A DNA stretch of 64,000 nucleotides. Source: Sphingobacteriales bacterium. Its GTDB lineage: Bacteria > Bacteroidota > Bacteroidia > Chitinophagales > UBA2359. Shown here in pieces: positions 1 through 9,253 of the stretch. The stretch lies in NCBI GenBank assembly GCA_016718845.1, contig JADKCK010000019.1, positions 1 to 64,000 of the forward strand. Reading direction: 5' to 3'. How positions within the stretch are numbered: position 1 is the stretch's first letter; each line of letters opens with the position of its first letter. Under the pieces are notes generated by a model. It had not been told where the DNA came from and searched no databases. It saw only the letters and a program-made list of their open reading frames with translations. A program made the position numbers and the translations under genes.

Positions 1-431
1 TTATAATATTCTTCCAAGTTGTCAAAATCACCGCCTGGTAATATTCAACAACATATTTCTGTAACGCATTTTGGCATTCTCAGAAGTTTGTTTTAGGGTA
101 TTCAAGAAGCCTCTTTAACACCTGAAATGGCACTAATTGAACATCAATATAACAGTATGTGCTGCAAAATCAATTCTGTTTGGTATCCCATACTCTAATA
201 CAATCTTCTACCGGTTTAAAGCCTCTTCAAGTATGTGTCATAAGCATTAAACTATCTCCTAAACTCCAACATTCTCGTCTCTCGTAATTCTGTTAGTATT
301 CTTAAAAAATCAAAGTGCAAATTTTATTTTGTTGTTTGTCAAAATATTTAAATCATTTCAAGTCTTAAATTTCTGTTTTCTTCAATTCCTTCAATTGAAT
401 AACTTAAGTTTACGTTTTGTTGAATTCTCAT
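1..431 (-). pseudogene. unidentified gene, frame-disrupted and cut by the window edge
   Basis: I do not recognise this gene. A minus-strand reading starts at an ATG near 431 (peptide MRIQQNVNLSYSIEGIEENR) and stays protein-like to the window edge, but only by changing frame several times; recognisable stretches are FDKQQNKICTLIF, ILTELRETRMLEFRR and KIVLEYGIPNRIDF. Its ATG overlaps the TGA of the small upstream gene by 4 bp (ATGA), so the two look translationally coupled. The break density matches the rest of the accessory region, so sequence error and true decay cannot be told apart. The 3' end lies outside the window. Confidence 0.35.
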
Positions 432-690
432 TTATAATATTTTCTATGTTCATCTTTAAATTGTTTACTCTGTCCTGGCAGAATAGCCGCTAACTCGTTG
501 TTACATGCACCTTTCGCTTTTTCGCGAGGTATCGTTAAATATATAATTAATTATCTTGTTGCATAAGTTACTGATAATCAATATTTTGTAAAAATAATTT
601 TTTATGGTCAAACAGCTGTGCAAAAATACGCACCTTTTATTCGGTTTTTTTGTCCAATAAAATGACTTCATCACCCACAATTTCGGGCAT
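428..690 (-). pseudogene. small unidentified upstream partner, frame-disrupted
   Basis: A short minus-strand gene starting MPEIVGDEVILLDKKTE and ending with ELAAILPGQSKQF followed by a short basic tail; at least two frame changes lie between. It is headed by a promoter-bearing repeat (816-1043) reading leftwards and ends in a 4-bp ATGA overlap with the next gene, a layout common for antitoxin-toxin or other two-gene defence units. No family was recognised, so that role is only inferred from context. Confidence 0.3.
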
Positions 691-815
691 CTAATCACTT
701 GTTGCTTGCCTTGTTATTGTAGTTGCGGATTCTGTTTTTTTGCTTGTTTGTATTATCTCCAAACGGCGTTTAAGGCACTGCCGATAGTTACATGATTAGC
801 TGCCATCATTTAGCG

Positions 816-1043
816 TTGCAAAGATAAATAAACAAATGGAAATAGGAAATGATTTAAAAAAAGAAAAAATAATTTTGGAGTTTTCTAATGGTACTTTGGT
901 CAACACCATGTTTGTAATTGCTATTCGCCGTTGCATACCTATTTGTAATACATTGCAACTTGTTTTGAAATCAATTGTTTCGCCAAATTGAAATTAGGCT
1001 AAAAAAAACGCCCTACCATAATTGGCAGGGCGTTTTTTTTGTT
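816..1043 (-). repeat. promoter-bearing dispersed repeat, copy 1
   Basis: First of six related repeats, reading leftwards. It contains the complement of TATCTTTG (819-826), which fits the Bacteroidota -7 box TAnnTTTG, next to the pyrimidine-rich stretch shared by all copies. Its far end holds a terminator (1001-1040). The segment past the promoter resembles the 'ccatcggctgtgccgtaga' segment of copies 3-6, in diverged form. Confidence 0.7.
1001..1040. terminator. rho-independent terminator with A/T tracts on both sides
   Basis: A GC-rich stem, CGCCCTACC with GGCAGGGCG (1009-1032), flanked by an A run and a T run, so it can act in both directions. Three more versions of the same hairpin occur at 2197, 20259 and 23155, always in the same place relative to the dispersed repeat, so it travels with the repeat. 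Confidence 0.8.
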
Positions 1044-1167
1044 GGATATTAGAATGGGGGATGTGTTTTGGGGGTGGCGAAGGTGGGGGAAAGTTCAAAT
1101 TTAGTACAAAAGCCCAAATTACGCACATCTGCCCCTTTTTCATAAATACAATGTTGTGGGTTTGTGC

Positions 1168-1590
1168 TTATTCTTGTGGCTGATGATTTTCCCAATATTC
1201 CTTTGGTGTTACGATTTGGTTTGTTTGTAAGTTGCAAAAGCAAAATCTGTTGTGTTGCCAGTAATAACAAAGTCCGCCAAGCAAACATCTGCAAGTTCTA
1301 AAATCATATTATCGTCTTTATCTGAAATTAAGTCAAGTTGTAATGGTGGGTTTGTATTTTTTGAGCTTTTCTCTCAATGTCTGCCAACAAACTTTCTGCT
1401 CTGTGAAAAAAGTCTTGAAATTTGTAAATTTTAGGCGTGATAAAACTTCGTAATATTCAGCCAAAAGTTGTTCAGAAATACAGCATTCAAATTTGTCTAC
1501 TACAAACAATTCGTAAATAATGCGATAAGGATAACTTCGTTGTATAATGGAAGATACCAATACATTTGTATCAATAACTATTTTTTGCAT
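1168..1590 (-). CDS. PIN-domain toxin of a type II toxin-antitoxin pair (two frameshifts)
   Basis: The protein begins MQKIVIDTNVLVSS, the typical PIN start with the first catalytic aspartate (D8) and the DTNV motif. After a frame change near 1347 it continues as LDLISDKDDNMILELADV and ADFVITGNTTDF, the central acidic motif and the TGN/D signature of the PIN_3 group of putative toxins. After a second break near 1222 it ends as IVTPKEYWENHQPQE. About 140 residues in all, normal for the family. PIN toxins are metal-dependent RNases. It overlaps the upstream antitoxin by 20 bp. Without the two indels the protein would be complete, so it may be intact in the organism. Confidence 0.8.
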
Positions 1591-1801
1591 TTTTGCGTAC
1601 TGCTTTTACTTCGTTAGTGATTTCGTCCATTGTCATTTTAGAAAGTCCGTGTTTCTCTGCGAGTTCTATGCACTTATCTATATTTTGACGCATCAATTCT
1701 CTACTAACAAGTTCTATAAACTCTGTAAAGTTTAATTTTTCGGTTTTAATCCCAAATTTATTATATTCTATGTCTGATATGACAATATTTAGTGTCCTCA
1801 T
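1571..1801 (-). CDS. antitoxin partner of the PIN toxin
   Basis: A 76-residue acidic/basic protein starting MRTLNIVISDIEYNKFGI, directly upstream of and overlapping the PIN toxin gene by 20 bp. Size, order (antitoxin first) and overlap are those of type II toxin-antitoxin operons in Bacteroidota. No DNA-binding fold can be read with certainty; the N-terminal beta strand followed by helices is compatible with a ribbon-helix-helix-like antitoxin. The pair is driven by the leftward promoter in the repeat at 1998-2230. Confidence 0.7.
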   Translation of the reverse strand: MRTLNIVISDIEYNKFGIKTEKLNFTEFIELVSRELMRQNIDKCIELAEKHGLSKMTMDEITNEVKAVRKNAKNSY

Positions 1802-1835
1802 CGTTTAGCTATTTTAGTACAAATAAATAACGTAA

Positions 1836-1998
1836 TTTTTAGTCAAATGTTTTGTTTAACGTTTTTTTAGCATAACCTACAATGGTTTGCGGCTTACCGA
1901 AGGTGGCGGGCTTTTCAGCACAAATGTTTATTCGGATTACCAAACTTTCGGCTACCACAAAACTGTCTGCGGAGCACGAAACTGCCGCTTCTCAGCCT
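1836..1998 (-). repeat. hairpin-forming repeat B, copy 1
   Basis: About 160 bp that recurs at 7501-7685. Shared stretches include 'tttttagtcaaatgttttg', 'ggcgggcttttcagcacaaa' and 'ccacaaaactgtctgcgga'. It lies between the antitoxin start and promoter repeat 2. Read leftwards it ends in a GTTATGC core just before the antitoxin gene. Confidence 0.6.
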
Positions 1999-2230
1999 TG
2001 CAAAGATACAATAAAAAAATGGAAACTAGGAAATAATTTTAAAAAAAAAGAAAAAAATAATTTCGGGCTTTTTTTCTATCGGTACTTTGGTCAACACCTC
2101 TTTGTAATTGCTATTCGCCGTTGCATACCTATTTGTTGAACATTGCAACTTGTTTGAAATCAATTTGTTTCGCCAAGCTGCGAGTTACTAAAAAAACGCC
2201 TACCATGATTGGTAGGGCGTTTTTTTGTTG
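1998..2230 (-). repeat. promoter-bearing dispersed repeat, copy 2, with terminator
   Basis: Close relative of copy 1 and in the same orientation. The complement of TATCTTTG at 2001-2008 is a Bacteroidota -7 box facing the antitoxin/PIN pair. The far end carries a terminator hairpin (2197-2219, CGCCTACC with GGTAGGGCG, T run to 2226) that would also stop transcription leaving the carotenoid operon. The stretch 2231-2435 holds an imperfect G-rich inverted repeat related to that at 1050-1130 and 23080-23130, and no gene. Confidence 0.7.
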
Positions 2231-2435
2231 TTCGATACTTAAAATGGAGAGGGAATAGGTTTGGGGGTGGTGAAGGTGGGTACTATATGGACTGAAACGG
2301 GTTTGCTTTATATGGTGTGGAATGCTAAAAGATGGGCATAAAATTATAGCCCCATGTGCAGGGTTAAACTTAGTGCAAAACCTTTAATAGTTGCACTTAA
2401 ACCATATCAAAAATAGGTTTATCAAAAGCCATAAA

Positions 2436-3565
2436 TTATTCTTTCAGCACAGCCTTTGCAAAACGCATTGACGGCACTGATTTAATGATTTTTTAAATCT
2501 TCGGTGAGTGAAGATTCCTCATCTAAAATTTAAAAATAGTTTGAATTTTAGTTTTTTAAATAAACTTGAAAACAAATTGGGACCTTCTTCATTATGCGCC
2601 AGCACGTCTAAAAAAAACAAATCGTAAAACCAAAATTTAGATGGTTTGGTAAACTTGCTCAAGTTTTGTTCTTTTTTTAAAAATGTTAGCAGTTGCTTTG
2701 TTTTTTTGGTGGTATTTCTAAAAGTGTAACCCGTGCTGGCTTTTGTCCAACCTCCGGCTGTTCCAATGTTTATCACGTTTTTGGTGTTATACTCCTGAAA
2801 CTTATAAGAAGTCATCGGTATAGTGCCACGCTCTGTTTCTTCTATCGTATAATTTTCCAATGCCCTTATCTTTTAAATAGGCAAGTATGGCTTTTCGTAA
2901 GCATCTTTTGTAAGTAATTTTTCAGAAAATAATGTGTACTCAATCAAGGCTTCAGTTTTTGAACTTGGCAACACGTACATAAATGCCGTAGTTCCGTTTT
3001 GCGGAATTTCAAAATCCATAAAAGTTGCTACCTCATCATCAAATTCGTTTTTTTGAGTTTTAATAAACCAACCTATAAAATGTTGTTGCAGCACCGGATA
3101 TTTTTCCTGCGTTAAGTAGTGCTTATTAAACTCAATACTATTAATGACCTTTGCGCCCTTAAAACTACCTTCATCTGTAATTACCTCAACATCGTTGTCG
3201 TGCTCCAAAATAGATTTAACTATTGAGTTTATAAATTTAATATTCGGTTTTTTATCTATAACATCCCAAAGTCCTTTATAAAACTTTGCACTCCTTATCA
3301 TTTTATAGTGATAAGGAGTTGCATCTGTAACCTTTGAATAATCATTGCTTCCAAAATATATTTTTGGCCATGTTTTATGCAAAAGTTCGTCCCATTCACC
3401 TTCGCCATTTTCCCAAAAACACCAGGTGCGGTTGTTGGTTAGGTTTTATTTTTATCAATAATAATAATAGATTTATTGTCAAAATAAGCATCACAAGCCA
3501 TTCTCATAGGCTAAAATTAATCCAGCAGCACCTACTCCGGTAATGATATAATCTGTCTTTGTCAT
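2436..3565 (-). CDS. lycopene beta-cyclase-like FAD/NAD-dependent enzyme (frameshifted)
   Basis: Last gene of the carotenoid operon. The start MTKTDYIITGVGAAGL carries a dinucleotide-binding GxGxxG. The middle has FMYVLPSSKTEALIEYTLFS, a signature of lycopene cyclases; this is followed by an IPMT segment and IGTAGGWTKASTGYTF near the flavin site. The C-terminus, IFKFLDEESSLTEDLKIIKS, is read after a frame change near 2545. Two further breaks lie near 3440-3510. About 375 residues without the indels, as expected. The reaction would be cyclisation of a psi end group of lycopene or a derivative at the inner membrane. It starts directly after the CruF stop. Confidence 0.8.
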
Positions 3566-4199
3566 TTATGTAAAAAGAAATACGGTGAAAAACACAACAA
3601 TTGAAATAAATACATGCCATGAAATTATTTTATCAGACAACACATTCAGTCTTTGGTACCCTAAATGTGATAAAAACGCAATTATAAGCCAAGCTATGTA
3701 ATTTTGAACAGGCACAACTTTGCCTTCAAATTCCCAAAAATCAAATCGCGGAGCCGATACTTCAATAATCAGGTCTAGAGTATGGTCTTAAGCCGCCCAA
3801 TTAAAGCCGAAAACCAACTATTTTTTGTAAAATGTTTAGCTACATCTGCGGTAATAAATGTGAGGATTGCCCAGTTCGTACAAATCAAAAGTGGTGCACC
3901 AAAAACTTTATATCCTAGTTATGGCCATAGGTATAGCTTCCAAAAATAAGTCCGTAATTAACCCCTAAAGCTTCTGAAACAAAACCTAAAGTGAATGGTA
4001 TAAAAAATGCCAGCAACGTTTTAAACCCCAAATTTTAATATTACATAATACTATAAGTGCAGTTAATAATAAATTGAGTGGCGTTAGTGATAAGAACCAA
4101 TTTTGATGTTGCGATAAAATGCCAAGAATACCCGAGATAGTAAAAAAGCCATAAAAGACCAATACTAATAGCAATTTTATGTTTTGAAACTACTATCAT
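3566..4199 (-). CDS. cruF: CruF-type carotenoid biosynthesis membrane protein (frameshifted)
   Basis: Several hydrophobic segments and the conserved stretches VSEALGVNYGLIFGSYTYG, KVFGAPLLICTNWAILTF and PRFDFWEFEGKVVPVQNY identify the DUF422/CruF family, which hydrates the 1,2 double bond of acyclic carotenoid ends. At least three frame changes interrupt it (near 3780, 3910 and 4150). The start ATG overlaps the upstream desaturase stop by 4 bp (ATGA), and its own stop abuts the lycopene cyclase start, so the genes are tightly coupled. The membrane location follows from the segments seen. Confidence 0.75.
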
Positions 4200-5679
4200 T
4201 TTAAAACCGATTTTGAAATTAATTCAGAAACAATTTTACCAGATAACAAGCAAAGTGGAATGCCTCCACAAGGATGCACACTTCCGCCGCAGAAATATAG
4301 GTTGTCTATACTTCTTTTAAAATTTGGATGCCTTAAAAATGCAGCAAATTTGTTGTTAGATGAGGCACCATAAAGCGCTCCTTGGTAGCTTTGTGTTTTA
4401 GACTCTATCGTTCTTGGGTCTAAAATAGACTCATACACTATAAGTGGTTCGATATCTTTATTCAACAGTTTACTGATTTTAGCAATAACATTGGTTCTGG
4501 TTCTTGCGATTATTTTGTCCCAATCCTGGCCTGTATTACAAGGAACATTCACCATATGGATCCAGTTTTCGCAACCTTGTGGAGCATCGGTTGGTTCATC
4601 TTTGGAAGTGATGTTAATGTAAACCGTGGGGTCGTTATGCACATCTTTTTTATTGAAAATATAATCGAACTCTGCACTATAATCTTCTGAAAAAAAAGAT
4701 ATTATGTAAATCTAATTGCGGAAAGGTATGTTCCTATTCCCCAATAAAAATTAAGGCTGAACTACTGCGCGGTTGCGATAGCATTTTTTCGGGTGCCTTT
4801 TGCTTTGGCAATAATGTTCTGTATGTTGGAACTACATCGGCATTAGATACCACGATATTGAACTGTTTTATTTCGTTATTTAATCGAATGCCGGTGGCTT
4901 TATTATTTTCGACAATAATTTCTTGTACCTTTTATTAAACTGAAATTCGACACCAATATCTTTTGCCAATTCGAATAAACTCATCGTTATTTGATGCATT
5001 TCCTTTGGAAAATAGGTCCCATAATATTGCTCTAAATGCGGTATCATAGACATTATTCCAGGTGTTTGATAAGGATTAGAACCATTGTAAGTAGCAAATC
5101 TGTTAAAAACTGAACTAATTTTTCGTTGTTGAATGAATTAGCATTGTAATCGGCAAGCGTTGTATTAATATCTAACTCGCAATATTAAAAACGGCTTTAA
5201 TCACATCTTTACTAAAATAGGTAGCTAATTTATGAAGTGATTTTCTAAAAACAAACTCGCTGTGAGATTGTACTTCTTTTTACTTCTTTCAAAATAATTA
5301 ATGAGTGATTGCTCTTCAACTCCGAATACTTTTGCAGCGGATTTCGCAAAATCGCTTGGATTTGCCAATGCGGAAAAGTAGTACCGTCTTCAAAAAGTAA
5401 TTACAAATGATGCTTTTTCTTTTATAGCTAAAGTATTTTCCATTGGCTGTTTGGCAACACCGAATAACTCTTCAACGTATTGAGGCATTGTAAATAAAAG
5501 AGGACCCATATCGAAGCGATAACCTTTTTTCGCTAAATGCGGTAAAGTCTTACCACCGGGATAATCATTTGCTTCAAAACAACAACGTGATTGCCCATAG
5601 CTTGCAAACGAATTGCACGCAGCCAAACCTGCAATACCTGCACCAACGAGGTCGCAATATTCTGAGCAGATGGTTTCAC
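4196..5679 (-). CDS. phytoene-desaturase-family FAD oxidoreductase, CrtI/CrtD-like (many frameshifts)
   Basis: The N-terminus shows a Rossmann motif (VGAGIAGLAA), then YPGGKT and GYRFDMGPLLFTMPQYVEEL. The C-terminus has the family signature LYFCGGSVHPCGGIPL followed by a leucine-rich SGKI segment. This is the CrtI family (about 490 residues), which desaturates carotenoids at the membrane with FAD. The company of CruF and a CrtA-like gene favours the CrtD branch (3,4-desaturation of hydroxylated carotenoids) over CrtI, but the sequence alone does not decide. At least six frame changes occur. The start is uncertain: no ATG is visible where the family begins, and a GTG at 5679 is the best fit. 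Confidence 0.75.
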
Positions 5680-5688
5680 AAATTTAAA

Positions 5689-6379
5689 TTAAATTTTAAC
5701 GTTCACTCCGTTCCAAATTCCTTCAAATTTGCAGGGAACAAACGGCAAACATTTCTTCTTTGTACCAATTTAGTTTTCTTGTTAGTAAAACTACCTCGTG
5801 GTGTTTAGGATTTTTATAGGCATAATCAAGCATTTCGGCTTGCGTTTTCCATATACTTATTGTTGCCTGCTGAATTAAAAGGCCACTCGCCAACACCAAT
5901 AGATAAAACAAGACCATCGTAACCCTCTAAACTTTGACTTACCGCACCTACCTTACTCCAAAAGAAAATAATTTATTTAACCGAATACTTGCCCTTGTTA
6001 AGACTATTACTGGTTTATCAGATGCTAATTTTACATTTTCTCAAACGGCTGAACGCCATCCCACAGTCCATGAACTTCGGCTGTATTGAGGTAGGCAGTA
6101 AATAGTTCGCTGCTGCGTTTTCGATAGGCGTTAAAAAAGAATTTTCTTTAAAAAACGCTTGAGCATTTGCTTCGGATTGCCAAACACAAAAAGAACATAC
6201 GTTCCAAAATTGGGTATGGAACTAAATCCATTTTTAGCACCTGAACCCAACAACTTATAAAAAGTTAAACCTTCGATGTTTTTTAACGAGCTGTGTCCAA
6301 ATTGCATTTGTGTAAATGCCCACCATTTATTTGAAAAACTTTCGACCTTAAAAAAGGTAGTTGTAATTATCTGACTCAT
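5689..6379 (-). CDS. spheroidene-monooxygenase-like protein, CrtA type (frameshifted)
   Basis: The N-terminal MQFGHSSLKNIEGLTFYKLL, central KPVIVLTRASIR and GYDGLVLSIGVGEWP, and late QATISIWKTQAEMLDYAYKN plus HHEVVLLTRKLNWYKEEMFA match the CrtA family (about 230 residues), known for introducing keto groups into acyclic carotenoids. Frame changes near 6130, 5990, 5890 and 5740 split it; the natural end is GIWNGVNVKI at 5689. It sits second in the operon, 45 bp after the methyltransferase gene. In non-photosynthetic Bacteroidota the substrate is not established. Confidence 0.75.
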
Positions 6380-6424
6380 TAAACAAGAAAAGTTTTATAG
6401 CTGCTATTATTTAAAACCATATCA

Positions 6425-7345
6425 TTATTTTTTTTCAATTACGACTAGTTGTATTCCCATTGGAAAAAATTTTCAAAAAGAAAAAATGGAAAGCTTACTG
6501 TTTTTAAAATGCCAAAGGCCAAAATTTACTTTCCATACTATCAGACCAGTTTATTTGTTGCTGTTCCATTTTACCTAACCACCACAAAGTAAAGGCGTCT
6601 AAGGTACCGTACTTATGATGATCAATTATTTTCCATTTATCGCTATTGAATAGCACCTGAAAACCTTTTTCAGAAAAAAGTGTCATGTGCCTCGGACTGT
6701 GCCACCCTTGCCAATATTGTTTTTGTTTTCTGGCGCTTATACTGTTGTAATCGGGCACTTCAATAATTAATTTACCACCGGTGTTTAAACAATCGTAAAG
6801 TTTATTCACCGTTTCTTGTAGATTATAATCATGTTCAAGATAATGCCAAAGGGTTATTACATCAAACGTACAAGAGGGCTTAAAGTTCGCAATTGATGTT
6901 TTAATAAGTTGTCATTTGTCAAACTTGGTGTTTTTCCAGCCATTATCAGAAAAATCTATGCCTGTACCTTTAGCATTTAATTTTTGCAGTGCTAAATTTA
7001 AAAAGCTTGGGTTTCCACAACCTACATCGAGGATAGTAAATGCTTTTTTAGATTTTAAATATCGAGCAACTAATTGCACCCTCTTACAATCAAGTGTTTG
7101 CTGGCTTCTTGCAACAAACGAACTGTATTTGCCCCATGCGGCAGCTCCTTTGTATGGTAAATAATTATCAGTATAGTAAGTGTCTAATACTTCTTCTTTT
7201 ACAGGATTAGTTAAAAAAACGGTATGGCATGAGGAGCATTTGTTGAAAATATAGCGCTCTTGATTAGCCTTATGCATCAGCGCCTTGGTAGCAATGTAAT
7301 AGCTGCCATTATCACTGCTGCAAACAGGCAATTGACTGTTATCAT
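6425..7345 (-). CDS. class I SAM-dependent methyltransferase with an N-terminal zinc ribbon (frameshifted)
   Basis: Starts MITVNCPVC; a single missing C in a CC(C) run then shifts the frame. FNKCSSCHTVF supplies the second CxxC, so an N-terminal zinc knuckle is likely. The SAM motif is ILDVGCGNPSFL. After a second break near 6905 come FDVITLWHYLEHDYNLQET and GGKLIIEVPDYNSISARK, as in Methyltransf_23-type proteins, and after a third near 6505 the C-terminus reads FFPMGIQLVVIEKK. About 305 residues. First gene of the carotenoid operon, which suggests a carotenoid or quinone-like substrate, but that is only inference; many such enzymes modify lipids or sugars. Confidence 0.75.
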
Positions 7346-7500
7346 TTTATTATTTATGCATTTAATATTACTAGATAAAATCCGATGCTGCGGCAAGCGG
7401 TTTTTACCTTATTTATAGGGAAAATTTTTTATTAACTTACTGCTGTTACGCACGGGTGTTACCTAATAAAACCTTGTTATTGAAATAGGGTAAAAACGTC

Positions 7501-7685
7501 AGTAAATAAATGTAATTTTTAGTCAAATGTTTTGTTTAACGTTTTTTTTTAGGATAACGAACAGGGCTTTGCGGTGGGCGGGCTTTTCAGCACAAATATT
7601 GATGCGGAGCACTGAACTTTGTGTAACCACAAAACTGTCTGCGGAGCACAAAACCCCGCCTATTGCAAATGTGCTATTAGCGGTT
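7501..7685 (-). repeat. hairpin-forming repeat B, copy 2
   Basis: Second copy of the repeat at 1836-1998. It forms an interrupted stem: TTTGCGGT-GGGCGGG (about 7572-7590) can pair with CCCCGCCTATTGCAAA (about 7655-7670). It fills the gap between the glycine-zipper gene and the carotenoid operon. No gene seen. Confidence 0.55.
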
Positions 7686-7692
7686 CTTTGTT

Positions 7693-7872
7693 TTATTTTC
7701 TGTTTTTTAAAAAGTCGAAAACTGCTCCGATAACAACACCAATAGCTAATCCCAATGCTGCACCTGTGGCAATGTTTCCAGAAAAAATTCCATAGGCTGC
7801 TCCAAATACTACTCCAAAACCAGATCCGAGAGCAATACCGTTTCCAGAATTTTTATTTTTATTTTCTGTCAT
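7693..7872 (-). CDS. small glycine-zipper membrane protein (59 residues)
   Basis: A complete short gene read from ATG at 7872 to TAA at 7693. After a polar start (MTENKNKNSGNG) the rest is a glycine-zipper helix pair rich in GxxxG spacing: GSGFGVVFGAAYGIFSG and GAALGLAIGVVIGAVFDF, ending in a basic tail. Two membrane helices are likely. No enzyme function can be assigned. It is bounded by inverted cores: ACCGATAAC...GTTATCGGT upstream (7931-8067) and a similar ACCGCTAAT downstream near 7676, so it may be a single-gene cassette. Confidence 0.7.
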   Translation of the reverse strand: MTENKNKNSGNGIALGSGFGVVFGAAYGIFSGNIATGAALGLAIGVVIGAVFDFLKNRK

Positions 7873-7930
7873 AGTTAATTTTTATATTTATTCATTTTGA
7901 AATTAGATGACTTTTTGCGAAACTACAATG

Positions 7931-8067
7931 ACCGATAACGTTTTTGGGGTTAGCGAAGGTGGAGTTTAGAAAGTGATAATGTTCAAATTTAGTACAAAAG
8001 CTAATAGAAAGTACAAATGTTCAGCCTAGTACAAATGCCACACTGACGCAAAATCCGTGTTATCGGT
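7931..8067 (-). repeat. candidate attC-like site with perfect 9-bp ends
   Basis: A 137-bp intergenic element whose ends are exact complements, ACCGATAAC (7931-7939) and GTTATCGGT (8059-8067). Inside are 'gcgaaggtgg' and 'ccacactgacgc', which can form an interrupted inner stem, and two 'agtacaaa' repeats. It separates the lipoprotein gene from the glycine-zipper gene. AAC/GTT ends around an interrupted stem are what integron attC sites show, but the core does not fit the strict RYYYAAC form. Confidence 0.45.
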
Positions 8068-8077
8068 TGCTAAATTG

Positions 8078-8763
8078 TTATTTTGATTTCTTTTCTTCTT
8101 GTCTATAAGTAAAAATTAATTCTTTGCATAAGTCAATTATTGCTTTCTTTCCTTTGTCTGTAAACCCTGTAATTGCATATTCTTCTTTTTGTTCCTGCAT
8201 TTACTTTTTATGAGTTTCTGCTGGTATTAGGATGTCAGAGATTAAGTAGTTGCAGTCAAGACAAACATTGATTTGATTAATTATTTTATTGTCTTTGTAA
8301 AACACTAATGCGAAGTGTGGTTGAAAACAAGCTGCTGTCGCTTCTCCATATGTTGATTTGCTTGTCAAAGTAGAAAGTATTTTGTCGGCTTGTTCTTGTG
8401 ATAAGTATTGTTGACCTAAAACAACAGGAACAAACTTTCCTTGTCTGTCAATTACAGCAGGGTAAGGTTCTTCACTACCTGCAAGTCATATGCAATTACT
8501 TTGTCATAGTCAAGTTTGTCAAAAGGTTGACCATTTTTCAAGTTTGGCTTAACTGTCTTTGCCAAAATGATATAGTCAATTAGCGTTTTTTCTTTAAGTG
8601 TCTTGCTTGTGTCAACCCATTCTGGTGGAGGAGGAGTTTTGGGAATTGTGTCACTTTTTTCTTCTGTATCATTTTGTTTATTCGTTGTCTGACAAGATGT
8701 AAAAATTGTCAAACATAATAGTATACAAAGTGTCGGTAAAAATATATTGCCAAATCGTTTCAT
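8078..8763 (-). CDS. lipoprotein of unknown function (frame-disrupted)
   Basis: Starts MKRFGNIFLPTLCILLCLTI with a lipobox (FTSC) at residue 24, so it is an exported lipoprotein. A proline-rich linker (IPKTPPPPEW) follows. After a frame change near 8465 the reading continues as PYPAVIDRQGKFVPVVLG, FQPHFALVFYKDNKII and VCLDCNYLISDILIP. An in-frame stop near 8203 precedes a last segment, AITGFTDKGKKAIIDLCKEL, to 8078. The cysteines in CLDC hint at a metal site or disulfide. No family recognised. A repeat copy with a leftward promoter (8952-8959) lies 190 bp upstream. Confidence 0.55.
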
Positions 8764-8816
8764 ATCAATTTACGTAATGTCTGTATGGGGTTACCAAGCT
8801 AACTCATAAAGAGGAT

Positions 8817-9060
8817 TGTTGTAGTACTTTTTGTATTGTTTTGCGAAAATTGTTAGAACAATGCAAAAACTACTACAAGTTCCAATTATTCCAAATGGCG
8901 TCTACGGCACAGCCGACAGTCAGTTACAATAGTAACTGCCTTTTAGCCTTGCAAAGGTAGAATAAAGAAATGGAAATAGAAAATGATTTTCAAAAAAAAG
9001 AACAAATAATTTCGGGGCTTTCCTATCTGTACTTTGGTTAGCAATGAGTAAAAATAAGTT
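8817..9060 (-). repeat. promoter-bearing dispersed repeat, copy 3, with a long hairpin
   Basis: Leftward copy facing the lipoprotein gene. The complement of TACCTTTG at 8952-8959 is the -7 box. Past it come 'ggctgtgccgtagacgccat' and a nearly perfect 22-bp hairpin (TTGTAGTACTTTTTGTATTG with its complement, about 8818-8882), which recurs near 20711. Confidence 0.7.
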
Positions 9061-9143
9061 GACCAAATAGAGCGGTAGTTTGCTTTTGCTTTGTGTTTGC
9101 ATTGTCTCGTTCTTTATTATTCGTTGTGCCTATTTTATTGCAT

Positions 9144-9188
9144 AAAAAAACACACCTTGCTTATTTGCAAGGTGTGTTTTTTTTATCT
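9144..9188. terminator. terminator after the M16 peptidase gene
   Basis: Perfect stem CACACCTTGC/GCAAGGTGTG (9151-9176) flanked by A and T runs, 66 bp past the M16 stop codon. It can work in both directions. Confidence 0.85.
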
Positions 9189-9253
9189 GGCTAGATGATG
9201 TGGTTCATTATTTGCAAAGTTAATTATTTTACAAATACAAATAATAATAGGTA

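Noticed and set aside
480..560. A GTTAGCGG core near 490 (minus strand) as another cassette border
   Set aside because: It lies inside a protein-like reading (ELAAILPGQSKQF), so it is more likely coding sequence.
2231..2435. A further complete attC site after the carotenoid operon
   Set aside because: A G-rich imperfect inverted repeat is present, but no AAC/GTT cores match; evidence is too weak for a separate feature.
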